Positions 44,136 to 52,995 of a DNA stretch of 64,000 nucleotides are shown here, piece by piece. Made by a program: the position numbers and the translations under genes. Each line of letters begins with the position of its first letter. The stretch's first letter is position 1. Source of the DNA: Arthrobacter sp. AZCC_0090 (GTDB lineage Bacteria; Actinomycetota; Actinomycetes; Actinomycetales; Micrococcaceae); NCBI RefSeq assembly GCF_014207375.1, contig NZ_JACHEE010000010.1, forward strand, positions 93,301 to 157,300. The letters run 5' to 3'. Under the pieces are notes generated by a model. That model was not told the DNA's origin. It searched no databases and was given only the letters and a program-made list of their open reading frames with translations.

Positions 44136-45176
44136 ATGTCCACTGATCGCCCCGTGAAGCCCCTTAAAGTAGCGCTCTTCGGTTCCGGCCGCATCGGGCA
44201 GGTTCATGCCCGGAATATCGCCGATCACCCGGACCTGGAATTGGCATGGATTGCCGACCCTTTCATTGATGGAGCCCGAACGTTGGCGGCTGAAACCGGT
44301 GCCATCGCTGTCGAGTCAGCCGACGAGGTTTTCGCGAACGGTGACCTTGACGCCGTCGTGATCGGCTCGCCCACCAGCACGCACGTGGACCTCATCTCGC
44401 GCGCCATGGCGCGAGGCGTGGCGGCCCTCTGCGAAAAGCCGATCGACCTCGACATCGAGCGGGCGCTCGCGTGCCGCGACGCGATCAAGGGCAACAACAC
44501 CCCCCTCATGCTCGGGTTCAACCGGCGCTTCGATCCCCACTTCGCGGCTATCCAGTCGCGCGTCGCAGCGGGTGAAATCGGCCGCCTCGAACAGCTGACC
44601 ATCATCAGCCGCGATCCCGCACCTGCGCCCGCCGCCTACATTGCTACTTCCGGTGGGATCTTCCGGGACCAGAGCATCCACGACCTGGACATGGCCCGGT
44701 TCTTCGTCCCTGACATCATCGAGGTTTCCGCCACCGGCGCCAACCTGTTCTGCGACTACATCGAGGAAGCCGGGGACTTCGACTCGGTTGTCATCACCCT
44801 CAAGGGCCGCGACGGCGAGCTGGTCACCATCACCAACTCCCGCCACAGCGCCTTCGGCCACGACCAGCGACTGGAGGCATTCGGCAGCGAGGGGATGCTC
44901 AGCGCAGGCAACGTCACCCCGACGACGGTGCGCAAGTATGGCGCCGCGGGCACCGAGGAGTCGGATGCCTACCTGCCGTTCTTCCTGGAGCGTTACGCCG
45001 CGGCTTACCGGAACGAGTTGGACAGCTTCGCGAAGGCCATCCGCGCGGGCATCCCCTGCAGCCCGGGATTCGACGACGGCCTGCAAGCACTCGCTCTGGC
45101 CAACGCGGCCGAAGAGTCCGCCCGTTCAGGCCGCGCCGTCAGGATCGAAAATTCAGTCAAGATCGGGCAGCCGTAG
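44136..45176 (+). CDS. iolG: Myo-inositol 2-dehydrogenase
   Basis: The 346-residue product has VALFGSGRIGQVHARNI, EKP (100-102) in LCEKPIDLD, NRRFDPHFAAIQ and the substrate motif GIFRDQSIHDLDMARFF with Asp178 and His182. These match the Lys/Asp/His triad described for IolG. It oxidises myo-inositol to 2-keto-myo-inositol (scyllo-inosose) with NAD. AGAAAGGACC lies upstream. The SDR gene starts two bases after its stop. Confidence 0.92.
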   Translation: MSTDRPVKPLKVALFGSGRIGQVHARNIADHPDLELAWIADPFIDGARTLAAETGAIAVESADEVFANGDLDAVVIGSPTSTHVDLISRAMARGVAALCEKPIDLDIERALACRDAIKGNNTPLMLGFNRRFDPHFAAIQSRVAAGEIGRLEQLTIISRDPAPAPAAYIATSGGIFRDQSIHDLDMARFFVPDIIEVSATGANLFCDYIEEAGDFDSVVITLKGRDGELVTITNSRHSAFGHDQRLEAFGSEGMLSAGNVTPTTVRKYGAAGTEESDAYLPFFLERYAAAYRNELDSFAKAIRAGIPCSPGFDDGLQALALANAAEESARSGRAVRIENSVKIGQP

Positions 45177-45178
45177 CC

Positions 45179-45958
45179 ATGCCACTTCTCCAGGACAAAG
45201 TCATCCTGATCAGCGGAGGCACGCAGGGTTTGGGCGCCGGAGTCGCTCGGCGTGCGGCGGCCGAGGGTGCAGCCGGGATCGCCATCACAGGTCGGAACGC
45301 GGACTCGGGTGAACGACTCGCGTCCGAGATCACCGCATCGGGGGTCGAGGCGCGGTTCATCAAGACCGACCTCGCCGACGTCGAACAGGCCCGGAACTCG
45401 GTGCTTGAGACGATCAACGGCTTCGGTCGACTCGACTGCGCGGTCAACGCGGCCGGCTTGACCACCCGCGGCACCATGCTGGACACCACGCCCGAGCTCT
45501 TCGACGCGCACATCGCAGTGAACCTGAAATCGCCGTTCTTCATCATGGCCGAAACCATCAAGCATCTTTGTAGCAGGGGTGTGCCAGGAAGCATCGTGAA
45601 CGTCATCTCCATCGCCGAACTCGGCGGGCAGCCGTACTTGGCGCCGTATGTGGCGGCCAAGGCCGGCCTGGCCGGGGCAACCCGTAATGCCGCACATGCG
45701 CACCGTTGGGACAAGATCCGCATCAACGGGCTCGACATCGGCTGGACCGCCACGGATGGCGAAGCCGAAACCCAAAAGAAATTCCACGGCGCAGGGGAGG
45801 ACTGGCTCGAGAAGGCCAACGCGTCCGTCCCGATGGGAAAGCTCGGCCAAGTGGACGAGATCGCCGAATTCATTGTCTTTCTCCTCTCCGACAGGAGCGG
45901 AGTCGTCACAGGCTCGGTCATCGACTGGGACCAGAACGTATACGGAGGATCAGATTGA
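45179..45958 (+). CDS. Short-chain dehydrogenase/reductase
   Basis: The 259-residue product is a classical SDR: GGTQGLGAG cofactor motif (13-21), NAAG, Tyr/Lys in YVAAK, and a C-terminal region GEDWLEKANASVPMGKLGQV, then DEIAEF. ITGRNADSGERL after strand 2 suggests NADP(H). It could reduce or oxidise an inosose or ring-opened product. It lies two bases after iolG and its stop overlaps the iolE TTG start. Confidence 0.9.
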   Translation: MPLLQDKVILISGGTQGLGAGVARRAAAEGAAGIAITGRNADSGERLASEITASGVEARFIKTDLADVEQARNSVLETINGFGRLDCAVNAAGLTTRGTMLDTTPELFDAHIAVNLKSPFFIMAETIKHLCSRGVPGSIVNVISIAELGGQPYLAPYVAAKAGLAGATRNAAHAHRWDKIRINGLDIGWTATDGEAETQKKFHGAGEDWLEKANASVPMGKLGQVDEIAEFIVFLLSDRSGVVTGSVIDWDQNVYGGSD

Positions 45959-46839
45959 GCACCATCACCAAGCGTCTTGCCGCGGCACCCATTTCGTGGG
46001 GGGTCTGTGAAGTTCCCGGGTGGGGCCACCAACTCGAGGCGGACCGGGTCCTTTCGGAAATGACGGCGCTGGGCATCAGCGCTACAGAGTTCGGCCCCGC
46101 GGGGTTCCTCCCTGAAGAGGCTGCCCAGCGCGCGGAAGTGCTGAAGCGGCACAACCTCCAGGCGATCGGCGGCTTCTTCCCCGTCATCCTGCACGACCCG
46201 TCGAAGAACCCCGTGGACGTCGTAGCGGCTGAGCTGGATGCGTACGAAGCTGCGGGAGCGAGCGTCATGGTCCTCGCTGCGGAGACTGGCGTCGCAGGTT
46301 ACGATCAGCGCCACGAGCTCGACGCCGAAGGCTGGGAACTCTTCGGCAGGAACCTTGACGCCGTGGTCAAGGCAGCCGCGGACAAGGGCATCCAGGCAGT
46401 GGTCCACCCCCACGTGGGAACCATGATCGAAAGCACCTCGGACGTGAACCGGGTCCTGAACGACACCGCCGCAAACCTGTGCTTGGACACAGGCCACCTG
46501 CTCATCGGCGGAACCGACCCAGCCCTTCTGGTTCGCGACTACGCCTCGCGAATCGGCCACACCCACCTGAAGGACGTGCGCAAGTCCGTCGCTCAGCGGG
46601 TCCAGGCGGGTGAGATCTCCTACACGGACGGTGTCAAGGCCGGCATGTACGTGCCGCTGGGGCAAGGCGACGTCGGCATCGCCGGCATCGTCCGCGACCT
46701 GCTGGGCGCCGGGTACGAGGGCTGGTTCACTATGGAGCAGGACACCATCCTTGATTCCGAACCCACCGACGACGGTCCGGTCCGGGACGTCCGCCAGTCT
46801 GTTGCGTTCCTGCGCCAGCTCGAAGCGGAGATCGGCTGA
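45955..46839 (+). CDS. iolE: Myo-inosose-2 dehydratase
   Basis: IolE dehydrates 2-keto-myo-inositol to the diketone opened by IolD. The 294-residue product has APISWGVCEVPGWGHQL (IolE hallmark), FGPAGFLP, VVHPHVGTMIES, LCLDTGHLLIGGTD, HTHLKDVR and MEQD with the metal-ligand residues of the family. The start is a TTG at 45955 overlapping the SDR stop by four bases (TTGA), supported by GGAGGA just upstream. The next gene overlaps by one base. Confidence 0.9.
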   Translation: MSTITKRLAAAPISWGVCEVPGWGHQLEADRVLSEMTALGISATEFGPAGFLPEEAAQRAEVLKRHNLQAIGGFFPVILHDPSKNPVDVVAAELDAYEAAGASVMVLAAETGVAGYDQRHELDAEGWELFGRNLDAVVKAAADKGIQAVVHPHVGTMIESTSDVNRVLNDTAANLCLDTGHLLIGGTDPALLVRDYASRIGHTHLKDVRKSVAQRVQAGEISYTDGVKAGMYVPLGQGDVGIAGIVRDLLGAGYEGWFTMEQDTILDSEPTDDGPVRDVRQSVAFLRQLEAEIG

Positions 46840-47864
46840 TGAGCGCCGTCCGCTGGGGCGTGCTGACCACGGCGAGGATCGCCCAAGGTAGGTTCCTGCC
46901 CGCCATGAGCCGGGCACGGAACGCGGTTGCGTCGGCCATCAGCAGCCCGAACGGAAAGGCAGCCGAAGTCGCAGAGCGCTTCGGCATCCCGGCGGCCTAT
47001 TCTTCCCACGAGGAATTGCTGGCCGATCCAAGCATCGAAGCCGTCTACCTGCCCTTCCCCAACTCGCTGCACGCCGACTGGATTGTTGCGGCCGCGGAGG
47101 CTGGAAAGGACATCCTCTGCGAGAAGCCGCTCGTCGCCAACACCCACGACTATCGCCGGGTGCTGGAAGCCTGCGAACGCAATGGGGTGAACCTGATGGA
47201 AGCGTTCATGTACCGTTTCCACCCCCAGCACCAGAAGGTCCGTGAGTTCATCGACTCGGGCAAGATCGGCGAGTTGGTGTCCATGCATGCCCGCTTCCAC
47301 TTCGTCATGGACCGAAGCGAAGGCGAGGTCCGCCTCCAGCCGGGAATGGACGGAGGCGCGCTCAATGACGTCGGATGCTACGCCGTCGACATCATGAACA
47401 TGGTCATGGGCCGCGCGCCGCGAACCGTCTACGGCAAAGGCACAAGCCGCACGGACGCGGTGGAAACGACTATGGCCGCGATCCTGGACTATGGGGACGT
47501 CCTGGGAACGCTGGACTGCGGTTTCGAGGGACCGCGCACTAACACGTTCCAGATCATCGGTACGAAAGGCCAAATCACCCTGGACAAGGCGTTCGACCCG
47601 GACCCGGGCGAAATTGCCCGCGTTACCGTATCCTTCCGCGATGGCCGGACCGAGTCTGTCGACATCGGGGAAGACCCGTTCAAGACCGAAATCGAACGAT
47701 TCAGCGCGTGGGTGCGCAACTCCGGACCCGAACTCGTCCACAGGGAATTGACCGAACAGAACCTGGCCGTCCGCCTGGCGCTCCAGGAATCACTCGCCAC
47801 CGGCTTGCCGCGGGATGTCAACGACGTACATGCCGTGGAGCACCACCTACTACAGGAGCAGTAA
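46839..47864 (+). CDS. Gfo/Idh/MocA-family oxidoreductase
   Basis: The 341-residue product has RWGVLTTARIAQGRFLPAMS, CEKPLVAN, MEAFMYRFHPQHQKVREFID and GMDGGALNDVGCYAVDIMN with the Asp and (Tyr-type) substrate residues. It is of the dehydrogenase subgroup that includes scyllo-inositol and D-xylose 1-dehydrogenases. It is the third such enzyme in this cluster. Its ATG shares one base with the iolE stop and its stop overlaps the mmsA start (TAATG). Confidence 0.88.
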   Translation: MSAVRWGVLTTARIAQGRFLPAMSRARNAVASAISSPNGKAAEVAERFGIPAAYSSHEELLADPSIEAVYLPFPNSLHADWIVAAAEAGKDILCEKPLVANTHDYRRVLEACERNGVNLMEAFMYRFHPQHQKVREFIDSGKIGELVSMHARFHFVMDRSEGEVRLQPGMDGGALNDVGCYAVDIMNMVMGRAPRTVYGKGTSRTDAVETTMAAILDYGDVLGTLDCGFEGPRTNTFQIIGTKGQITLDKAFDPDPGEIARVTVSFRDGRTESVDIGEDPFKTEIERFSAWVRNSGPELVHRELTEQNLAVRLALQESLATGLPRDVNDVHAVEHHLLQEQ

Positions 47865-49357
47865 TGACTATCATCAACCACTTCATCAGCGGAGCCGAGG
47901 CTGCCGGCAGCGGCACGGGCACCAAACCCGTCTACAACCCCGCCACCGGGGCCGTAACGGCCGAGTTGCGGTTGGCCAACCGCTCGGATTTGGACGCGAC
48001 GGTTGCCATCGCCAAGGAAGCCGCGGCGTCCTGGGGCGACATTTCCCTGGCCAAGCGCACTGCCGTGCTGTTCAAGTTCCGCGAACTCGTCGCTTCGCAC
48101 GTTGAAGAACTCGCCCAGCTGATCACGGCCGAACACGGCAAGGTCCTCAACGACGCCAAGGGCGAGATCGGCCGCGGCTTGGAGGTCATCGAGTTCGCCT
48201 GCGGCATCCCGCAGTTGCTGAAGGGCGAGTACTCGGACCAGGTCTCCACCGGGATCGATGTATTCTCCTTCCGGGAGCCCGTTGGCGTTGTCGCCGGCAT
48301 CACCCCGTTCAACTTCCCCGTCATGGTGCCTTTGTGGATGGCCCCGATGGCGATCGCCACGGGCAACGCCTTCATCCTCAAGCCTTCACACCGCGTTCCC
48401 TCGGCCGCAATGTTGTTGGCCAAGCTGTGGAAGCAGGCAGGTCTGCCCGACGGCGTGTTCCAGGTCCTGCACGGTGACCGCGATGTCATCTCCGGGCTCC
48501 TGACGCACCCGGACGTGGACGCGATTTCCTTCGTAGGGTCTACCCCCGTGGCGAAGCACATCCTGGAAGTGGCGACGGCGCACGGCAAGCGGGTCCAGGC
48601 CTTGGGCGGGGCGAAGAACCACGCGATCATCATGCCCGACGCCGACCTGGACAACGCTGCCGACCACCTGGCCGCCGCCGCGTTCGGTTCCGCTGGCCAG
48701 CGCTGCATGGCCATCTCCGTTGCGGTCGCCGTCGGCGATGCCGCCGATCTGCTGGTCAAGAAGGTCGAAGAGCGTGCCCTCGACGTCAAGGTCAAGAACG
48801 GCACCGAAGCCGATGCCGACATGGGCCCCGTGATCAGCCCCGAATCGCGCGAGTTCATCGTCAAGACGGTGACAGAGGCAGAGCAGGCCGGCGCCGTGAT
48901 GGTGGTGGACGGACGCGACCTGGTGATTCCCGGCCATGAAGAGGGGTTCTGGGTCGGCCCCACTGTGATCGACCATGTGAACACGGAAATGAGCGCCTAC
49001 CAAGAGGAGATCTTCGGCCCGGTCCTCGTGGTGGTCCGGGTGGAGGACCTGGACGCCGGCATCAAGCTGATCAACGCCAACCCGTACGGCAACGGGACCG
49101 CGATCTTCACGTCCTCGGGGGCGGCAGCAAGGAAATTCCAGCGCTCCGTGGATGTCGGCATGATCGGCATCAATGTGCCGCTGCCGGTCCCTGTTGCCTA
49201 TTACTCCTTCGGCGGCTGGAAGGCCTCGCTGTTCGGCGACAAGCACATCTACGGTCCAGAGAGCGTGTCCTTCTACACCCGCGGGAAGGTCATCACGTCC
49301 CGCTGGCCTGAGTCCACCCACGCTTCGGGAGCTTCGTACAACTTCCCGTCCAACTAG
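47864..49357 (+). CDS. mmsA: CoA-acylating methylmalonate/malonate-semialdehyde dehydrogenase
   Basis: The enzyme (IolA in the inositol pathway) converts malonate semialdehyde to acetyl-CoA, CO2 and NADH. The 497-residue product has catalytic Cys281 in SAGQRCMAIS. The usual general-base Glu is replaced by the family's Asn region QALGGAKNH. ITPFNFPVMVPLWM, EEIFGPVL and NPYGNGTAIFTSSG are also present. It is the last gene of the long plus-strand run, overlapping the previous stop (TAATG). A big palindrome follows 72 bp downstream. Confidence 0.93.
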   Translation: MTIINHFISGAEAAGSGTGTKPVYNPATGAVTAELRLANRSDLDATVAIAKEAAASWGDISLAKRTAVLFKFRELVASHVEELAQLITAEHGKVLNDAKGEIGRGLEVIEFACGIPQLLKGEYSDQVSTGIDVFSFREPVGVVAGITPFNFPVMVPLWMAPMAIATGNAFILKPSHRVPSAAMLLAKLWKQAGLPDGVFQVLHGDRDVISGLLTHPDVDAISFVGSTPVAKHILEVATAHGKRVQALGGAKNHAIIMPDADLDNAADHLAAAAFGSAGQRCMAISVAVAVGDAADLLVKKVEERALDVKVKNGTEADADMGPVISPESREFIVKTVTEAEQAGAVMVVDGRDLVIPGHEEGFWVGPTVIDHVNTEMSAYQEEIFGPVLVVVRVEDLDAGIKLINANPYGNGTAIFTSSGAAARKFQRSVDVGMIGINVPLPVPVAYYSFGGWKASLFGDKHIYGPESVSFYTRGKVITSRWPESTHASGASYNFPSN

Positions 49358-49428
49358 TCCCCTCCGGCTCCCAACCTTCGCAAGCTCAGGTCGGGGCCCT
49401 CGCCGGCGTGGGCCCAGCCTCCCACCCA

Positions 49429-49494
49429 CCCAACTGGCTTGCAGTTGTTGTCGTTTTGAGCCCGCATAACGACAACCACTGCGGGTCAGTTGGG
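49429..49494. repeat. 66-bp near-perfect palindromic element
   Basis: Outer arms CCCAACTG/CAGTTGGG, inner arms GCAGT/ACTGC and GTTGTCGTT-type/AACGACAA pair across the centre, with one four-base internal mismatch, one single mismatch and a short central loop. There is no T-tract. It is either the terminator of the iol run or a REP/MITE-like repeat of the genus. Confidence 0.7.
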
Positions 49495-49530
49495 TCGACG
49501 GGTGTTTCGAATCAGTGGCAGGATCGAACC

Positions 49531-49986
49531 ATGACTGTGTCGTTCACCTGCCATACCCACATCCGACGTGAACCCGCGGAGCTATTCGACCTCTCGCGCA
49601 ATGTCGACGCGCACGTCGGCTCCATGGCCAAGTCCCGGGAACGTGCGGTGGCAGGTGTGGTGTCCGGGCTGCTGTCGGAAGGCGACGAAGTCACCTGGCG
49701 GGCCTGGCATTTCGCCCTACCCTTGCGGATGAGCAGCCGGATCACCCAGTTTCACTTCCCCGATTCCTTCACGGACGAGCAAGTGCGTGGTCCCTTCCGG
49801 TTCTTCCGGCACGTTCATGAGTTCATTCCCGACGACGGCGGCACGCTCATGATCGATCGCGTCGAGTTCGCGGCTCCCTTCGGAGTGGTGGGCAGGCTTG
49901 CGGAGAAAGTGATCCTGGGAAGATATTTGCGGAACCTCATCGAACAACGCAATCGATACCTCGCCAGCAGTGGCGCGGCCGCATGA
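49531..49986 (+). CDS. SRPBCC/START-like cyclase-or-dehydrase family protein
   Basis: The ATG at 49531 follows AGGATCGAACC. The 151-residue product fits the SRPBCC fold used for cell-division-inhibitor-like and polyketide-cyclase-like proteins: FTCHTHIRREPAELFDLSRN, RAVAGVVSGLLSEGDEVTWR, GPFRFFRHVHEFIPDDGG, MIDRVEF, and the final helix LAEKVILGRYLRNLIEQRNR. Ligand unknown. The stop overlaps the next ATG (ATGA). Confidence 0.75.
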   Translation: MTVSFTCHTHIRREPAELFDLSRNVDAHVGSMAKSRERAVAGVVSGLLSEGDEVTWRAWHFALPLRMSSRITQFHFPDSFTDEQVRGPFRFFRHVHEFIPDDGGTLMIDRVEFAAPFGVVGRLAEKVILGRYLRNLIEQRNRYLASSGAAA

Positions 49987-50525
49987 TCAGGTCAGCGCGC
50001 GCGGACGAATTGGAGCGGTTGCGCGGGATCGAATTCGCCGCGGGCGAGATCTTCCGATCCTGCGGAATGGACGCCATCGCTGATGACGAGCCGTTGACCG
50101 TCACCGAGCTGGCACTCTTCCAGGCGCGCGGTGGCGCTCTGGTCTTTACCGATGCCTCAGATGTTCCTGTGGCTTATCTCCTGCTTGAGCGCCTGGACGG
50201 CAATGCGCATGTGGAGCAACTGAGTGTCCACCCTTCGCATGCGCGGCGGGGACTCGGGAGTGAGTTGCTCGATACCGCCGAAAAGTGGGCGCAGGCGGAG
50301 GGACTGGCGTGGTTGACCCTGACCACCTTCCGCGACGTGCCCTGGAACGCCCCGTACTACCGGAGACTCGGTTTCGAAGAGCTGGACCCGGAACTGCTCG
50401 ACGATGGACTGCGCGGGATCCTGGAGTGCGAGGCCTTGGTCGGCCTGAGCCGCTGGCCGAGGATCGCCATGCGGCGGCGGGTAGGGCAACATCCGGTCGA
50501 CGGCAAGTCTGTCAGTCTGTATTGA
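49983..50525 (+). CDS. GNAT-family N-acetyltransferase
   Basis: The 180-residue product has the GNAT core: VEQLSVHPSHARRGLGSELL (acetyl-CoA motif RRGLG at 88-92) and PWNAPYYRRLGFEEL. It is coupled to the SRPBCC gene by ATGA. The substrate (antibiotic, amino acid or protein N-terminus) cannot be deduced. Confidence 0.85.
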   Translation: MIRSARADELERLRGIEFAAGEIFRSCGMDAIADDEPLTVTELALFQARGGALVFTDASDVPVAYLLLERLDGNAHVEQLSVHPSHARRGLGSELLDTAEKWAQAEGLAWLTLTTFRDVPWNAPYYRRLGFEELDPELLDDGLRGILECEALVGLSRWPRIAMRRRVGQHPVDGKSVSLY

Positions 50526-50534
50526 CAGGCATCA

Positions 50535-50556
50535 GTTGTCAGTTCAAACTGACAAC
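50535..50556. promoter_or_regulatory. Perfect operator palindrome abutting the HTH-gene start
   Basis: GTTGTCAGTT (50535-50544) and AACTGACAAC (50547-50556) are perfect 10-bp arms around two bases, ending exactly at the ATG (50557). A weaker relative, CTGTCA-N8-TGACAG, lies at 50509-50528. TTGACA at 50522-50527 with a 17-bp spacer points to a -10 at 50545-50550 and a transcription start at or next to the ATG. Autorepression by the HTH protein is likely, and the mRNA would be leaderless. Confidence 0.68.
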
Positions 50557-50760
50557 ATGAATGGCGATGAACTGATTCCTCCCACCCCGGTGACGGACCC
50601 GGCAACTGGCCTGCGCGCCGTCGGTGCCCTGCACCGCCTGGCCGAGAAAGTGGAGTCAACCAACGTGGCCCTTGCTCGGCAGCAGGGTTGGTCCTGGGAG
50701 CAGATTGGCGATGCCTTGGGCGTCTCCCGGCAGTCGGTCCACGCCAAATACGGAAAGTGA
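50557..50760 (+). CDS. Small helix-turn-helix protein (67 residues)
   Basis: ATG 50557 has no Shine-Dalgarno sequence; the operator palindrome occupies that place. Residues 24-64 (GALHRLAEKVESTNVALARQ, then GWSWEQIGDALGVSRQSVHA) form one helix-turn-helix of the type seen in small actinobacterial DNA-binding proteins. The Clp-N gene follows after seven bases, so the pair is one operon, presumably autoregulated. Confidence 0.82.
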   Translation: MNGDELIPPTPVTDPATGLRAVGALHRLAEKVESTNVALARQQGWSWEQIGDALGVSRQSVHAKYGK

Positions 50761-50767
50761 GTCTGCC

Positions 50768-51232
50768 ATGTTTGAACGATTTGCCGCTGAGGCCAGGACT
50801 GCAGTCCACGCGGGCGCAGAGGAAGCCAAGCGGCGTGGTGACCGGCGAATAGGTACGGACCATTTGCTCCTGGGATTGCTCCACGATCCGGCGAGCAGCC
50901 GGACACTGGCGGTGGACCTTGAATCTGCCCGCGCCCAGCTCGACGCCCTTGACCAGCAAGCGCTGGAAGCCGTCGGCATCACTCTGGGCGACTTCGGACC
51001 ACTGAATGCGCCGAAGGGAAGCAGCCGGACCACCTTCACCTCGGCCGCCCGCTCGGTCATTCAGGATTCCCTGATTCTGACCACCGGGGAGAGGGCCCGC
51101 AGAATTACCACCCGACATCTCCTGCTCGCCCTGTTGGAACGGCAGGAACCGGATCCGGCTGCCGTCCTGCTCCATAACCTGAGCGTGGATACGGCGGCAC
51201 TCAAGGCCCGGCTCCAGAATCCGGGGTCCTAA
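50768..51232 (+). CDS. Clp N-terminal-domain protein (ClpC-N-like, no ATPase)
   Basis: The 154 residues contain two Clp-N repeats: [31 protein letters not shown], and later [25 protein letters not shown]. Clp-N domains bind substrates or adaptors for ClpC-type unfoldases. Stand-alone proteins like this one may act as adaptors or decoys. It follows the HTH gene by seven bases. Its last four bases overlap the convergent HNH gene. Confidence 0.85.
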   Translation: MFERFAAEARTAVHAGAEEAKRRGDRRIGTDHLLLGLLHDPASSRTLAVDLESARAQLDALDQQALEAVGITLGDFGPLNAPKGSSRTTFTSAARSVIQDSLILTTGERARRITTRHLLLALLERQEPDPAAVLLHNLSVDTAALKARLQNPGS

Positions 51233-52722
51233 GCTGACTGTCGTTGCGGGCGCCAGTAGTACAGGTCCCCGAAATAGTGGTCCGTCGTAGTCGGCGGGTC
51301 CGCGCCGGGTGAATTGCTGGTCACCTGGTGGGGAGCGGACCGGTGGAAGCCGGGCAGGGGCGGGGCTGTTGACTGGTAGTGGTGGCCGGTAGGGGTGCGG
51401 ATTTCGAGGACATGCCTGCCCCTGGGCCTGGTTTCGGCTGTCCGGGTTTGTGCTGTCCAGCCGGTGAGTTCTTTGGTGTGGTTGCAGGTTTCGCACAGGC
51501 CTGCTCCGTTGGCCAGGCTGGTGGGGCCGCCGTCGTGCCAGGGGATGATGTGGTCGAAGTGCCTGATCGGGGCGTCGCAGTAGGGGGTGCGGCAGGTGTC
51601 GTCGCGGGCTTGGATGAAGCGCCGCAGCCCTGCCGGGAAGAGCCGCGCCCGCGAATCCGCGCCGACAAGCTCCCCGGTCCCCGGGGCGGTGAAGAGGCGC
51701 CGGAGCCAGAGCTTGAGTTCTTGACCGCTCTCCGGCTCGCCTGCCGTGAGCATTGTCCGTGCCCAGGCGGCGGGGACGATGCCGTAGCCGGCGAGACGGG
51801 CGGGTTCGCTGTCGCCCTGGAACAGCGTCCGGTCGGTCATGACGAGCTGGACCTCCACGCCCGCGATCCCGCCCGGGGTGCCGGTGGTGCGTTCGACGAG
51901 GGTGTCGGCCATGATCTGGCCCCGGGACCGGGGCTCCCCGCCGGAGCGGAGGGTGTCGGCGTGCCGGGACAGGGCCGCGTGCACGGCCACGCCCTGCGCG
52001 ACGGGGAGCAGGGCGGTGAGGTAGGTCATGGTGTCCGGTGCCGGGCGGAGGCTGACGTGCCGTTCGGTGGCGGCGTGGCTGGCGCGCTGGGTGACGGAGC
52101 GGGGGTCCCGCCGGTAGGCCGCGGTCCGGGCCGCGGCGATGATGGCCTTGTCCCCGGCGCCGTCGAAGACTCCCGTGTCGGCGGCGAGTTCCTCGTCCAC
52201 GGCGCAGCGGTCTTCGGCGGACAGGCAGGCTGTTTCCTTCACCAGCAGGGTGGCGCGCCATTCGCTCAACCGTCCGGTGTCGAGGGCGGTGAGGGTGTGC
52301 GGCATTTCCGTCACGAGGGCTTTGGCCAGGCCCAGAAACCGGGATCCGCGGGCGGGGGATTCCCGCCGGGCCAAGGCGATCTGGGCTCCGACGCCGCGTC
52401 CCTGTTCGTCGGCCGGGATGCCCAGGTCTTTCTCGGCGCTGCGCTGGGCGGCGTCAAAGGCGACGGTGATCCTGGCTTGCGCGGCGGCGGCCGCCGACTT
52501 CAGGTCCTCAAGCGCAGCTACCTGGTCAATCAACGTAGCGCTGTCCGCGCTGGGCCGAATAGAGCTCACCGCAACGATCAGATCCCGCACACTTGCGCCT
52601 GCGGTCTGGGCATCCGGCGTTTGGGCGCGCCGGATCTGACCGCCGGGGACAGCAATATCCGGACCCACGCCGCCGATTGGCGCGCCCGCCCCGATCGCCC
52701 GGATTCCTTGATTGCCGTCCAT
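51229..52722 (-). CDS. DUF222/HNH-endonuclease-domain protein
   Basis: ATG 52722 follows GGGAGG; a longer ORF to 52950 lacks a binding site. The 497-residue product has a DUF222 region (about 40-360) and a C-terminal HNH motif: [20 protein letters not shown], then DGG...[15 protein letters not shown] with the paired cysteines and His residues. This 13E12-like family is very abundant in actinobacteria; the in vivo role is unknown. Confidence 0.9.
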   Translation of the reverse strand: MDGNQGIRAIGAGAPIGGVGPDIAVPGGQIRRAQTPDAQTAGASVRDLIVAVSSIRPSADSATLIDQVAALEDLKSAAAAAQARITVAFDAAQRSAEKDLGIPADEQGRGVGAQIALARRESPARGSRFLGLAKALVTEMPHTLTALDTGRLSEWRATLLVKETACLSAEDRCAVDEELAADTGVFDGAGDKAIIAAARTAAYRRDPRSVTQRASHAATERHVSLRPAPDTMTYLTALLPVAQGVAVHAALSRHADTLRSGGEPRSRGQIMADTLVERTTGTPGGIAGVEVQLVMTDRTLFQGDSEPARLAGYGIVPAAWARTMLTAGEPESGQELKLWLRRLFTAPGTGELVGADSRARLFPAGLRRFIQARDDTCRTPYCDAPIRHFDHIIPWHDGGPTSLANGAGLCETCNHTKELTGWTAQTRTAETRPRGRHVLEIRTPTGHHYQSTAPPLPGFHRSAPHQVTSNSPGADPPTTTDHYFGDLYYWRPQRQSA

Positions 52723-52995
52723 AGGTAAACCCTCCCAGAAGGGTCTGACATTTTTAGGCCAGGGAGCCCTGCCAAGCCGAAATACCTCGAAATCAGCAAG
52801 AATTCTCTTGAGGCGGACTACTGACAGCTCCCGCCGATCCTCGCCAGAGGACGCGCCGGCCGGCGAAAGCCCGCCAATAGGCCGGAGGGCGCGCCGCCGA
52901 ACCATGCTCAGCTTCGAATGCCGCAACGGCAGCGAAGCGAAATGCGTCACACACTGATAGTTCGCACGACCGACAGCAGCGTCGGCAAAGAGCAG

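Noticed and set aside
45157-46917. 586-codon minus-strand ORF antisense to the SDR and iolE
   Set aside because: Shadow frame; the plus-strand genes have binding sites, overlaps and family motifs.
51379-52728. 449-codon plus-strand ORF antisense to the DUF222/HNH gene
   Set aside because: Gly/Val-rich shadow without a start signal; the HNH motif is clear on the minus strand.
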